From Meconema thalassinum (taxonomy: Eukaryota; Arthropoda; Insecta; Orthoptera; Tettigoniidae), in NCBI GenBank assembly GCA_946902985.2, contig OX336389.2:146743099-146807098 (forward strand): DNA of 64,000 nt, written 5' to 3'. This document shows positions 34,356-47,189 of this stretch, piece after piece. Positions within the stretch are counted from its first letter, which is position 1. Every line of letters starts with the position of its first letter. Position numbers and translations under genes: made by a program. The notes under the pieces were generated by a model that was not told the origin of the DNA, did no database searches, and was given only the letters and a program-made list of their open reading frames with translations.

Positions 34356-37300
34356 TCAGGTGATACCGTGGATGTTCATCAGATCTTTATATCCTTTTTA
34401 TGACGCTTCAAGATGCAACAAAAGGTACTGGACCAGCAAACTTTTTACCGTAGCTTAGATGAGGCATTTGTTAGCAACTGCAATTGCAATTTTTTTGTAG
34501 ACTAAATGGACATGCACGAGGTTAGGTTCGACGTTCCTGTCGAAACTGATTTGTTGCGTTCCCAGGATTTTGTATTCGCTTAACGAATTCATCCCTTGTG
34601 TGTTAATAGTTTTGAAATTTAATCAGTAGACTCAGTAATCTCCTTTATTTAGTAGTGTGTATTTTTTATTTGCCGTGAAGAGGAATCAGGGGAAGATCTC
34701 CAGATTTTTGTATAAGTATAGTATTAATCGCGTTTGCTTCATCGTGTTTGGAACACTGCTTTCTTTGTGGCCAGTACATATTTTTCATGTTCTACTGTTC
34801 TGTTAGGAAGATCGTTTTCTCGCAGCGATTTGAATCTTGGAATGTTTATCTTGATCTTCGATGCATTTATAGTTTTAATCCATTGTTGGATTATTTTCAG
34901 GGAAAGCACATTTGTGAGCACAGATTTATTAGTGGTTTTACTTAATGATTGTCATTGGATTAACCTGAGGAGTTAACTTGCTTTCATGGTGTAAGTTTTA
35001 TCCACTGATACTTCAAAGCCCACCGAAGTTGGATGCTATCCTGATGGAGGGAAAGATCAGGTTTACCTTCTATTAGGCATTGATTTGAGAATTACTTAAC
35101 TTTGGATGTCATTTTGAGACATTTATCATCCATGATATTAATGTAAATAATTGCATTTAATGCAATTGTGCGAATGAGATATAGGACAGCAGTGTTGAAC
35201 ACCATTCATAGCGTGATTAAATTATTCCAGGAAAGCTTGATTTTGAGTCAAGAGAATCAAACAGTATTATTGATATACATTATCGTGAGGCAAGATGGGT
35301 TATTTTGCTAGTGAAATGTTTTAGTTTCACGACTTTGAACAACGTGCTTGAGGTTAGTGTGTGGGTTAAGCATGTTTTGTAGGTCTTGCATTTGTATTGA
35401 GATTTATAGTAGTAACCTTGTTGTTTTGTGATTTGAATGCACATCTGGGATGATGCATATTTTTGAGATTTCAGGCTTGTTGAAGCAGTAGGCCAGTTTT
35501 AGATTGAGCCGGTAAGCGCTTTTAAGCCGGTAAGTGCCAATCTGTTTGTGACTTCGAGTAGTCAACACCCGTGTTTGGTGTTATGTTAATATAGATGAGT
35601 TTTTCTGGTATTTTCATGTCTGTTTGAGACATTGGCATCGTCATTCTGCCAGATCGAACCTAAATGCTTTTCTCCACCTAATCAAGAGTAATGTTTGGAT
35701 AATCTGTCTGTGTGACTTAAGGCATTTCCACAGCGAATAATAATTAAAACCTCTACAACTTGATAGAATTTTACTTGATAATTGAAACATGAACATAGTC
35801 TATAAATATACTACTTAGCTTAATCGCTTGGTAAAAATGATAACGAGAAGTATTGAGTATTTCTTTCAATTACTTATAACGATGTGGATTCTATGATCCA
35901 GATCAGCTGTTTAGGCTGAATTATTTGAGTGTCCGAAGACACACTTCTGTATATATTCTTATATAAGTCATTGTATATCATCTTGATATTGCCACACCTT
36001 TGGAACATCGTTTAAGACGATACTCGTGTAATTCTTTTCTACGATAATTATTTTTTATTCATCGTCAGATATATCGTTCAGTCATCTTAATATCTTTAGG
36101 AGATTGACTTATAATATCCTTGTATAATGTTAGATATTATGTCTAGAATCACCCCAGCGGTTAGGTGATGATTTAATCCATTTTTGGATTTATTTAGGGT
36201 TTGCTTAATACAGGTTTTGATAGCTGTGGTATATTGATTTTTTTTGACGACCAGGTATTTAATTTCTTTTCTTGTCTGTTACCTTGTTCTTTTGGAATAA
36301 ATTTGTTTTTCCCAATTTTAAATTATGGCGTGATATTTTAACGAACAGATTGGAGGTCGTTTTAAGATGGCCATCGCTTGAATTTTTTTTCAGGGTTTTC
36401 CACCCTTGAGATAGTTCTTTTTAGAGTAGTTTTTTCGTGTTCTCGAGCTAGTTTCTTTGTGATAAATTTTCTTCATTGAAGCAATGGTCATGCTTAAGAC
36501 AGCCTGTTAGGATGACTAGTTCCCCATCCACTCCTCTACTTGGTGGTAGGACCTGGGAGGGTTTTTCGCCGGGCATTTTCAGGTACTACGATCCAGTGAC
36601 CATCGAGGGATTTCACCAGGAATTGGTAAGTGTTTCGGGTACATAGTTATGTTGAGGCCAACGTTATGGGCTCGAATAAACCTGGATTACCAGATTTATA
36701 GTCACAGTTGTAGGCCAAAAATAAAATTGGAACACCAAAGAACGGAGAACAATCTTATTATCATGCTATACCGAGCGGGAATTGGGACATCGTGATCCGT
36801 TATGGTAGTGATAAAGGCAAATAGATAATGGTGAATCAATATTTTGGCACAAATTATTGAAATTCCTGTGGAATAAGAGCAATTACGATGTTACTCGAAC
36901 TACTTGATTTTGGTAGTATTGCAACCATTATCAGATTCTTGATTTAAATATACTGAAGTGGTGCCACACCTGTTATTTTTGTGATAAACGACTAGAACCT
37001 GTTCAATACGAGTTATTCACAGTATTCTTCATTGACACGTTCAGTCGAGTTAGACGCTTATTGTAACACACGTGTGAGTTGCACATAGGTGATCTGTCCT
37101 ATTTTACTCCGGCTGATGATTTTTGCTGACATCATCTTTAAGTTAGGATGCTTCGTGTAAGTTTAATTTAGTTTTATGGTAGAATCAAGGACCATCTCTG
37201 ATTTAAAATACGACGCATATTGGGGTTTAGGCAATCTCAGAAAGATACTGGACGATATGAATTTAATTTAAGTTTAAATATAAGTTAATGCAAGGCAATA

Positions 37301-37408
37301 AAAATACGCACTTTTATGGCAATTTGTGGTTGTGTGCAAATGTTCTCGCTATGCTTTCACATGTAGTGTTCCCATGTTTTCTATTGACAAGTGCATTTGT
37401 GTTGAATT
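34356..37408 (+). other. Leader of the Gag-like element, copy 2
   Basis: Matches 5386-8435, with no coding frame of note. The AATAAA and TGGCGTG pair is present here too (near 36294-36330). Confidence 0.35.
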
Positions 37409-39301
37409 ATGGCTGATAACCAGGCAGTCACTGTTGCAGACTTTAAAACAAGTTTTGAGATGATAGAAGGCAAGCTAAAGCATCTCAATAAAGACATTGA
37501 GAATATCAAATCTCAAACCAAGACTACATTTGAAAATATATATGAAAATGCTACACATAATAATGAAATTCTCAAGGATGCAGTAACTGAAGGCATACGG
37601 GGTGAATTAGATAACTTAAGGTCATCCATGAGAGAAATTAAAGACAGTTCAAAAAAATTCAGGCTAATGTTTGTCATTTTAGGTCGAATCAACAATCCAT
37701 GGAAACAAGTATTAAAACTGACATCAGTAATGTTAAAACTAGTCTTCAAACTGACATCAGCAATGTTAAATCTGAAATTAGCAATGTTACAACTAATCTT
37801 CAAACTGAAATTAGCGATGTTAAAACTAGTATTCAAACTGACATCAGCAATGTTAAAACTGAAATTAGCGAAGTTAAAACTAGTCTTCAAACCGATATTG
37901 GCAATGTTAAAGTAGAAGTTTGGAATGCCCAGGCTAATCTTAATAAAGAAATCACTAATGTCAAAACTAATCTCGATCAAGTACAGAAAAGTCAAAAAGA
38001 GATTGATGAAACTGTTAAAGATGTTAGCACTAATGTTAGAATGATACAAGCACAGGTTAACGATCTGAAAACAGATATGGGTTTAGTAGAAACCACACAA
38101 AAGGAAATACAATCTCAGGTTAAGAACATTCAAAATGACGTCAATCAGATTGAGTCGAAACAAACCAAGATCCAATCCCAAGTAAATAAGATCGAGTCAA
38201 GTCAAGCCTACACTGAAATAAAACTTAATGAAATGGAACAGTCAAATGTCAATTTTCGTAGTGAAATCAAATGGGATTACGAAAGGGGAAAAAAGGAAAT
38301 TAAGGACCTTATTGATGCACTACAGTCGCAATTTACTCACGACACCAGTCAAACGCAAAAGAGTTTGGAGCATTTGAAAGGTGAAATTAGCACGTTGCAG
38401 ACTCAAGTGACTGATCATACTAAATTAATTAAGGCAGACTTTGACATCGACCTCAAAGCTATTATTAATAAAAATCTTGCTCTTTTAAAACAAGAACTGA
38501 ATAAGGTCAATGAGGATAGTTTTCAAAATGCTAAATCTAGTATAGAAAATAGTCTTGCCACTAATCTTTCCAATGCCACTAGGGAAATCATTGATGTAAG
38601 GACTGATTTAAACAAAAGAGCGGATTCTGTTCAAGAAAAGCAGATAGATAATTTTACAGGGTTAGAAACTCGAATTAAAGCCGTAGAACTAAGATTGATC
38701 AGGGACAGATTGATTTAAACGAGATAAGGGAAAAGAAAACCTCCGAGATCAATGAGCTAAGGAAAGGTCTCGGAAGCATTAATTTGGGAGGTAGTATCAA
38801 CTTGGATACTCTTAAAGAACAATTGCGATTGCCAATAAATAGTGATTTTAGAGTCGTTGTAGATTAGCCAGTTAACCCAGTACAGGAACAAAAAGGAATC
38901 GACATTCAGGAATCTTTTAAGGCTCCAACATCAGTTCAGTTAAGTCCGATGGAACGGTCGAATAGGGCTATACCTCGCACATCAGAACTCCAAACCCAAG
39001 CGGAAGAAGTTACTTCTTCAACTCCCAATGTAGGTGCAACTGGTTATGTCACAAGAACGTCAGATCGGGCATCTAGCATATCCATCATTAGGAACTTTGA
39101 AGATAAACCTTGAAAATTTAACAATCTAGATGGAACCACTCCTTTAGAGTTTATTAGAGGAATCCAAGATTATTTTTTGGAATCACATGTTTGTGAAGAA
39201 TAATGAGACAATAAGCCGTGATGTTTGGCGGGACATTGTCATGAGTTTCAAAATCTAGTCGGTTGCCAATATTGGATGTTTTAACAGACTCTTCTAAGTA
39301 G
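37409..39301 (+). pseudogene. Coiled-coil Gag-like protein, copy 2 (better preserved)
   Basis: It begins MADNQAVTVADFKTSFEMIE. The first frame is open to 37915. The coiled-coil frame, one base back, is open as 37699-38718. The change of frame falls at a run of seven A (37651-37657, read A AAA AAA), which is also a classic minus-1 slippery heptamer. Repeats of 11 and 7 residues (TDISNVKTSLQ, TEISDVKTSIQ, TDIGNVKVEVW) run from about 37715 to 37915, followed by a heptad-rich coil to about 38650. A further frameshift near 38690 leads to a proline/serine linker and the Gag-core-like FNNLDGTTPLEFIRGIQDYF near 39122. It is cut at AGTAG, where Polinton sequence begins. The open frame opposite the repeats (37513-38049) is a shadow. 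Confidence 0.6.
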
Positions 39302-39800
39302 GAACAGTCAAAGACCAAAAAGTGGCACCCTAGTATTAAATTCTTGGGGTGTCAACATTGATCAATTCTCTTTTTGATAATATGACCATCTAAATTAAGA
39401 AAAAAAGTCGTAGAGTGTGCAAAACTTATTTTTTTGAAAAATCCAAATCCAGTCCTTCATAGGGAAACAAAGCTCCGTTCAAGAAAATTCGTATATTTCT
39501 CAATTGTAGGTGATCTTTGGTTTGTTGATACTTGCGATTCGTTTGAAAATCCACTATAATGTAGAGAGGTCTCTCTGTATAGCGTGCTGTTTTCACAGAC
39601 CAACTGTGTGTGTTGGTTGTTGGCAATAGTGGGTACACATGGAGCGCCCAGCTTCTAAATTCCATGGGTAGAGGCATATCTTCTCCAACAATCTTGAGCA
39701 GTTTTTAGCTATCCGGTACTTTCCATAGAATCCGTTGTAGTTGAATTTTTGAATCTACAGGTGCATCATCGGCTCCCTTGAGTGCATTATTATCGCTCCT
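39302..39800 (-). pseudogene. Polinton major capsid C-terminal fragment, copy 2
   Basis: Only the last capsid block remains (39426-39790): HSWSVKTARYTERP, FQTNRKYQQTKDH and PYEGLDLDFSKK. It has the same early end as copy 1. The rest was removed by the 3.85-kb deletion, whose junction is at 39800/39801. Confidence 0.7.
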
Positions 39801-40732
39801 GTCAAAAGTTCCGTCAGTTGAAACGATCACGTGCGTATAATGCTTTGTTTATTCTACAACATATAGCCCCTCCTCTAAAATCCATGTTAAAACTACCTTC
39901 CAAGCTATCTGAAACGCTACCCACAGTTTCACGAGCAACGCAGACTCTACAAGAGGTCCCTGTGGAAGAGGTACAAGAGGAATTGGTTATTTCTAGCGAT
40001 TTTGAGGATGAGGATGATGAAGTGTTACTCCTCAAAAATCATCTGCCCTTCCACGATTTCCAGAGTATGTAAAAACATCTATCATTGCTGAAACACCTTT
40101 CACTTCCAGACAGCCTACGTTGTCAGAAAAGTTGTCCACACCCCAATTTAAGGCTGAATTAAAACACCTTTTAATTTAAAACATTTCGGACCGGTGGTGG
40201 CACCTTATTTAAAAAAGCTCTTAAAAAACGATACCACTATAGTGTTCGATATAAAGAAGATTGTTTTAAATTGGTGATTCATCCGTTAAATTTAACCAAC
40301 ATGTTGTCATAATTAATACAATAAAATGTAAATTAACTCCAGGTCTGTTAAAGATGTTATTTTCCCGTACACAATCTTCACACCATTATACGCTCGACGA
40401 CCGTTACAAATATAAATCCATTTTAACGCCCCCCCCCCCCCCCCCAACCCATGGTTATAGGCGAGAATATAAACGATCTGAACCAATAAATGCCAATAAA
40501 TGTATCAAGTATAAAACCATCATTTCAAATGTTTCCAACCTCTGAAAATGTTCTTCGTACAGCATCAGCTTCAGGAGTGACATTTAAAAAACTAAAACCC
40601 CTTGAGGATGTTACCTACTGGCATAATCCCAGTAAGCTAGTCCAGCGGCTACAGCTCATGCATGCTTCACGTCAAGCTGGTCACACCGGTCACGATTGGG
40701 AAATTCAAGAAATTGAACAAGAACTTTGAAGT
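39801..40732 (+). pseudogene. Conserved Polinton protein of unknown function, copy 2
   Basis: The N-terminus is lost at the deletion junction. The acidic segment, TPGLLKMLF, YTLDDRYKYKSIL and the YWHNPSKLVQRLQLMHASRQ block remain. A run of C at about 40431-40445 differs in length from copy 1. Confidence 0.65.
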
Positions 40733-41679
40733 GCCAAATTTATTGTTTAAACCATCGCCCATCAAAGTGGAAATAGCTCGCGAGTTGCACCGGCCTGCCA
40801 GGCGTAACTATCAGCGACTCAAAGTTATATCACGTGGTGTGGATGACCTTTGGCGGGCCGACTTGGGGGAGATGATACGCTATGCTAGCGTTAACGATGG
40901 TGTACCGTATGTGCTGACTGTTTTTGATGTGTATTCCAAAATGGCCTTTGTTCAACCTGTAAGTCGCAAGTCGGGCCCTCTAGTGACCAGTGCATTCAAA
41001 AGTATTATTCAACAATCTAAACGTCAATCCCAGGTGTTGCAAGCAGACCAGGGGAAATAATTTTTCAACAAGGATTTCTCCAGTTTTCTCAAATCTTTGG
41101 ATAATCATCATTACACCACGTACAGCAATCTAAAAGCCAGCGTCGTTGAGCAGTTTAATCGCACGCTGAAAACTAATATGTGGAAAAAGTTAACAGATCG
41201 GGGATCCTATCGCTGGCTAGACATAATACCAGAGGTAGTGTCACGTTACAATGAGACCAAACACCGAACGATTAGCACAAAGCCTCGACTGGTCACAAAA
41301 AATATTCCGCGGCTGGATAAACTGTTTAACCCCATAAAAACAGCTGATTCTAAACGCCACCACCTTAACATCGGCGACCATGTTGGTGAGAGAAAATTCA
41401 AGTCTGTCTTCGACAAGGGCGACAATCCGAATTGGGGGACGGAACTATTTCGGTATTCGTCAAGTCAACCTAGACAGTCCAGTCACCTATTTACTAGAGG
41501 ACCTCAACTATCCAGCCATAAAAGGCAGGTTTTAACTCCAGGAACTCCTAAAGACAGCTTTTACAAAACATTACCTTGTGGAAAAAGTGATAAAACAAAA
41601 AGGAAACAAAATGTATGTTAAATGGTTGGGATTTAGCTCAGCCATTATTTCTTGGATCAATAAATTAGATTTTGTGTAA
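40733..41679 (+). pseudogene. Polinton integrase with chromodomain, copy 2
   Basis: DDE residues are visible in WRADLGEM, LQADQGK and SVVEQFNRTLKT, so the catalytic Glu is kept here while copy 1 has Val. The in-frame TAA after QADQGK (41058-41060) is shared with copy 1. The frame after it is open for 174 codons (41097-41621) because copy 1's later frameshifts are absent. It ends in a chromodomain-like segment in another frame at 41679. Confidence 0.75.
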
Positions 41680-42470
41680 ACCAGTGTGTCTATTATTACC
41701 CTATGAAACTAACATCCCCTTTGCTGGCTGGCTTACATTCTCACCTCATCGACTTAAAAAGTACTAACACTTCCACATTCCGCCTTAAACAAAACAATTT
41801 TCCTGTGATAGAAAGTATAACAAAAATCACACGTCTTGTGCCCTAGAGACCTGGGACTTATTTGAGCGGGTAGAGGGGGTAAAGACCTTTAATTTAAGTC
41901 AAGCACACAACTTTGAAAATTCTTAGTTTCCGAAATAAAGCCAATTTTAAAAATTGATCTTTTTTAGAAAAAACAATATAAAGTTCTGTTCTAACCATAA
42001 AGGACATAAGGACCTTTTGGTTGAGTCATCGCACAACGCTCTCTCATTATTAGTTTACAAAATATAGCCTACGTTTCCAAAACAAAAACAAATATTTTTT
42101 TAATATAACGAGTTGACCATAGAAAAGAGGGCGTTACCTCAAGTAATTCAACACCCCACACAGCGATATCCGATTATTGGTTCGCAAGACATCGTAAATC
42201 TTACTTGGCTAAGGCGAGCGCAATTTAAAAACTGCTGACGCTAGGGCTTTAAATTCCAGTAGGCCCTCTACTTTCGTATATTTGTAAGGATTTTTGAAGA
42301 AAAATAATCAATAAATAAATAAAAATGAAATAATAAAAATATGTATTAATTAATAATAATATTAATTAAATAATAATAAATAATACTTATAAATTGTAAA
42401 TAATAAAATAAAATAAATACTCGAAAGTCAATTAATAAGATTAAATATTATGGAGTTTGAAGCCATTTTT
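41680..42470. other. Non-coding region right of the Polinton, copy 2
   Basis: Counterpart of 21093-21880. No gene, with AT simple sequence at about 42295-42420. Confidence 0.4.
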
Positions 42471-42474
42471 TTCA

Positions 42475-44827
42475 GTATTGCCTTAGTAAATGTAGTTTGA
42501 TATTTTTCAGTCGGTCAACACGATAGTACCCTTTTGTGGGTTATTCCCTAATCCTGAAATAAATTTACATGAGATTAACAAATACACTTGGATTACCAGT
42601 TTTGATCGTCAAGCGATCGTCATAAGTTCCATTACACTTAGGCTTTAAAATCTATGTCTGGAAATATGGGTGAAAGTATTGTAATAATCGACAATCTTAA
42701 ACTATTAAAGTCCAGTTTTCATCCTCTCAACGCAAAAGCTAAAGATCCATATTAAGCGCAAACGGTCACGTGAGAATGTCTCGGGATCTTTAATAGTGCC
42801 GTTAATGCCGGCCTCGGCCTAGAATGTTGGTGTACTTGTTAATTATATATATATATAGCCGTAAGCTAGGTTTCATTTGCAACAGGTTCAATGCGGTTAC
42901 TAGTTCCATTGTGTTGTTTATTGAAATGCTTTTGTCAATGGAAAGACAGTATTTTAAAAGTTTTAGTAATTCCTTACTGATCTTGTGGATTGGCGCGTAC
43001 ATACAATTAACTATTGGTCATATTGGGCACTCCTTTTTGTGAATTTTTGGTATTAATCTCAAGGACAGCTTGCGGATATTATCCTTCGATATAACTAACA
43101 TTTACACCAAAATTCCAATTAATGAAGCAATCAATATTATAGAAAATAATCTAATGACAAGCAACTCGGCAAATGAAACCGAAGAGATCGAGAAATTACT
43201 GAGGGTCGTACACAGCTAAAACATGTTTCAATTTGACAATAAAATATATACACAAACATAGGGCATAGCCGTAGCATCACCGCTAAGTGGGCTAATTGCC
43301 GACATCTTCATTAACTCACTGGAAAATGCGTTCCTAGAAACGATCTCGACAACGGGAATAGTGCAGTGGAAAAGATTCGTTGATGATGTAATTTGCATCT
43401 ATGACACTGAATTTACAAACGAAAGAACTATACTCCAAGCCGTTAATAACCTACACCACTCTATTAAATTCACTAAGGAATCTTAAACCGATCGGCAAAG
43501 AAATTATCTCGACATAACGATCGAACGGAATGATAATGAACATCCATACTGCATATTCCGAAAACAGACACAAATATCGCATGAAATTGACAATCATTCC
43601 AACACCCCAGTAAGGGGAAATTGGTGGGCTTCAATCCAATGGTGCACAGGCCTTTAAACATGCCCATGTAAAAAGACAACTACAACAAGGAGATTCGAAT
43701 AATCAAGCAAATAGCAAAAGAAAAAACATTCCGCCCAGCAAAATACAGTAGATCAATTTGCAGCCAGATATAAAAATAAAACGATTCAAAGTCCGGACAA
43801 TAATGAGGAAGAATTCGCGCGTTTCAATTACGTGAACGCGAATACATATAAATTCAACAATCTGTACAAAAACAAGACATTAAAATAGCATTTACAACAA
43901 ATAGGACAACCGGAAATCATCTGCAAAACAGGAATTTAAATAAAGCAGACCCGTATTCAAAAACAGGGGTATATTCCATCACATACTAAACCCGTATTTA
44001 AAGAGCTCAGAGTAAGTCACAAGGCGAGGATCGGACCGTAGGAGGTCAGCAACCACCTTCGGTCAAGTTGAATTGAATTTACGGTGAGATGATATCGTAG
44101 ACAAAAAGAACTTAGAATATTTTGAAGCCACGAATGAACAGTATTACGACAAAGTGAAGTATCTAAATAAGAGTCTTAAAACAAAGTCCACGAATATTTA
44201 CGCAAACCATAATGAAGAATAACCAAAATGTATAAACTGCATGAGTTATTGGAAAATTAAGCAACAAATCTAAGGAGAATAATTGAATATTTCGACATTT
44301 ACTACAGCGAATTTGAAACATATTTTCAATGGTTTTTCAAATTGTGTCGACGAGGATGTTTCTTGTGAACTTCTTGAAAGCATCCAATAGGCCACACTAA
44401 GCATCTAAAGGGAAACTAGCCTACTACAAAATGTGGATTCCTGGAGTAACGTAGAGCGTTGAGGAAATCATGGAATGGTACTGTGGACATCCAACACGAA
44501 AGTCACTACATAAACGACAAAAGAAAGGAATTCCCAACACCATCATGTAAACTTCATTCATCGGACAACTCCCAGAGAGGGGCCGTATGAATTATGAACA
44601 ACAGAACCATCTGGTTCAAGAAGCGAACGAGTGATGGCATATTCGAGATCCAGGAGGGGCCACGAGAGGCGAGGTCATTCGACATCAGTGAACTGACGCA
44701 GCGCCAGGAACAGCGGAGAGCGAGAATCAGCTGTTTACCCGAGCACGCTGGATCAGATGTTCCGAGCGAGAGCAGAAACGGTACATTAGTCCCAGAGTTC
44801 CAAAAATATCCAGGTTATGCAATATAG
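42475..44827. mobile_element. Penelope-like element in inverted-repeat arrangement, copy 2
   Basis: Same structure as 21885-24195: an inverted 3' tail at 42475-42835, then a plus-strand RT. The RT (43060-43950) has WKRFVDDVICIYDTE with the VDD box near 43380, plus the same stops after VVHS and in YTQT*GIA. It has one additional stop after TKES. The short frame at 44594-44827 is the counterpart of 23962-24195. Confidence 0.65.
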
Positions 44828-46790
44828 AGTCGAGAAGATAGTCTGATATAATATCCTCCTTATCGTAATTTATAAAGATTAAGACATATTATGGAACTGT
44901 AATTAGCTAAATTTTTCTTTGCACATTTCATGGATTTGACAAGCTTAAAGCAATAATATATGAAGAATGTAAAGCTAATGTGAAATATAACATAATCGTA
45001 GCGTGAGGGAGTATCGTTCTGAGAACGATAAAAATAAATAACATTGTAAATATATAAATAATAATACGTGTTAGAATTAAAGGATTTATTAAGGCATATA
45101 ATCTATAGGATTAGGAATTGAGGAGATTTTTGTATAAATTAGGGAATGAAATGTAAATAGATGCAATCGTTCTACAAATTTATTTAACAAGAGTGAAATC
45201 AGTATGATAAACAAGTAGTTGATGATTTTTAAGAAACATTGATAGACGAGGTGTCTATAAATAATATTACTTTACTCCTTGATGAGGAGTAGCTGAAGTC
45301 CAGTCGCCGAAATTCACGACATATTTTACTTCTAGGTGAAGTTAATTTTTATTTCCAGTTAGAAGGTTTATTTTTAAGTGAGTGACTTTTATTTAATTGT
45401 CTTCGAACATGATTTATATTTGTTGTCCTTACTGAATAAATCTTAGCTGGTGCTTTTTAGATTGCATGTTCCCTTTATGGAAATTTCTATTTCTTCATTT
45501 AATAATTCGCTCCGGTGGTACTTCTAGTTAGATACTGGCGCCCACTTTCTTTAAGTTAACCGTTCACCCTCAAGATTCCGAGAATCTCGTCCTCCAATAC
45601 TTTGTTGTAGGAATTGTATGTTGCTAAGTAATAGTACGATAGTATTTTATATCTATGTATCGAGAGATTCCTAACTTGCCATCTAACAGGGAATTGTTGG
45701 TTTTTCCAGCTGGGGATCAGCGTCCCTTGCGATCCTTTCCATCCTTCGGATAATAGGTGGTGGTTACGTACATTTCGGGTACAGTACTGAGCCCTAATTC
45801 ATCCCCAGCTCAAGTTATGGACAGAGACGAGGATCGAACCGACCTGACAATTTTTCGAGGATTAAGTGGATATTGGAGTTAAAAAAATTATTTTATTGAA
45901 ATAAATATTTTGGGAAGAGTTTGGAACCTTTTAGAAACGTTTTTGGAGAATTTTGGATGATTTTGGATGATTTGGATTTATATGTTTTGAGGTGAATGTA
46001 ATCTTAACCAAGGGAGTGCCTGAGCATAGGAAGCTGGAAATTGTCATAGGCTTCAAGTTAGCACTCTCAAGACCAGTTTTTGTCAGCAAGGTCGACACAA
46101 AAAATAATTGCACACGACTTTGTGATAAGAGGCTAGGACAGGTAGAGTATTGGTAATAAACCTGCAGCCAATGAGGATTCAGCACATCATTTGTGTGGGA
46201 AACGCTATTTAATGATATTTGCTTTGTTAAGAAAGATAAGCATTCCCAGAGGTCAAGAAGAACATTGATTATGAAGAAGAGAATTATATAATTTTGGCCC
46301 AGAGAAGAGTAATTAGCATAATTCTATTACAAGTGGACCGGTTGCGAGGCTAGTTTGTCCGCGCGCGCGAACCACGGACACTCAGCAGAGACTCTTTTTG
46401 ATACCGTCGAGGAGAGCGGACCTGTTGTGCAGCACTCCGCAAATTTTACATTGAGTATCGACAAGCAGCATAATATATCAAGAAGCAAGCTAATGAAACA
46501 GTGAATAGAGAAGAAGGTTGCTATATAATCTACAATATTCAACAGAAGCAAGCAATTTCGTTCTTAAAACGAATCTACACATCGCAGCATTATAACTGCA
46601 GTATTCAAGAAGCATATTACTTTACATTTTCAACATGCTAAAACCTACGAGTCGAGGGGGATATTCTTATTCTGCACCCTCTAAGATGACTGGAATGTTT
46701 CACTAAAAAATGGTAGGAGGATAATCTACACTATGACACGGGAAGATTCCGAAGTCCTGAGATCGACGTCACCACCACTGCGATACCACC
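44828..46790. other. LTR-leader-like region with the Tc1 empty site, copy 2
   Basis: Counterpart of 24196-27630 without the Tc1. TGGCGCCCAC is at 45536 and the unoccupied TA target is at 46474-46475. No gene seen. Confidence 0.45.
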
Positions 46791-47189
46791 ATGCAGTTTG
46801 CTGAACTTCAAAAGCTACGTTCAAATGCCCATAAAGAACTTGGAGAGATGTTAACTACGGACTCTCAAAGCTACTATTCTGACGTGGGGGAGAAGAGAGA
46901 AGAAGATGGTAAGCGGTGTTCCTTGTTCCTGGTACGAGCATCTAGACTTGCAAGTGTCGTGGAGCCAGAAGATTGCTGTCCGCAGAGCACGAGTTCACTG
47001 ACGCCAGGTGAGCACCCGTCAAGCAGGCTCGGGGGGATCAGCTGCGAGGAGAGCGGCCGGCTCAGAGCACGTGTGGAATGCGACCGACACGCGCCAACTT
47101 CGGAGCGGAACATCGAGGCCATCGTTCGAGGTATTTTCATCGCAGACAGTCAGAAAGGTACAGAATTGACAGCTCTAAGATCTCAGTAG
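46791..47189 (+). CDS. Unrecognised 132-codon frame with strong start context, copy 2
   Basis: Same start as 27631 (CCACC before ATG, MQFAELQKLRSNAHKELGEM). It continues past the end of the block (47031) for 53 more codons, with an Arg/Glu-rich part. A GGTAAGC donor-like site follows EEDG at about 46908. No domain recognised. It could be a Gag N-terminus or a captured exon, and the second half is not supported by copy 1. Confidence 0.3.
   Translation: MQFAELQKLRSNAHKELGEMLTTDSQSYYSDVGEKREEDGKRCSLFLVRASRLASVVEPEDCCPQSTSSLTPGEHPSSRLGGISCEESGRLRARVECDRHAPTSERNIEAIVRGIFIADSQKGTELTALRSQ

Larger units (their letters stand above)
34356..47031. repeat. Composite transposon block, copy 2
   Basis: Direct-orientation copy of 5386-27871. 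It lacks the 4.5-kb insertion (single AGTAG at 39297-39301) and the Tc1 (single TA at 46474-46475). It has lost the equivalent of 15364-19212 at the junction 39800/39801, which has no evident microhomology. About 30 bp at 43725-43755 is missing from copy 1. Homology ends at 47031, where copy 1 enters the zinc-finger exon. Flanks differ from copy 1 on both sides, so this is not a simple tandem duplication or an allelic assembly duplicate. Confidence 0.85.

Noticed and set aside
37513..38049. Long minus-strand frame opposite the coiled coil
   Set aside because: The underlying periodic repeat is open in several frames; the plus strand gives the coherent coiled coil.
5386..47031. Two block copies as haplotypes collapsed side by side
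   Set aside because: Flanking sequences differ on both sides, and the copies differ by independent insertions and a deletion.
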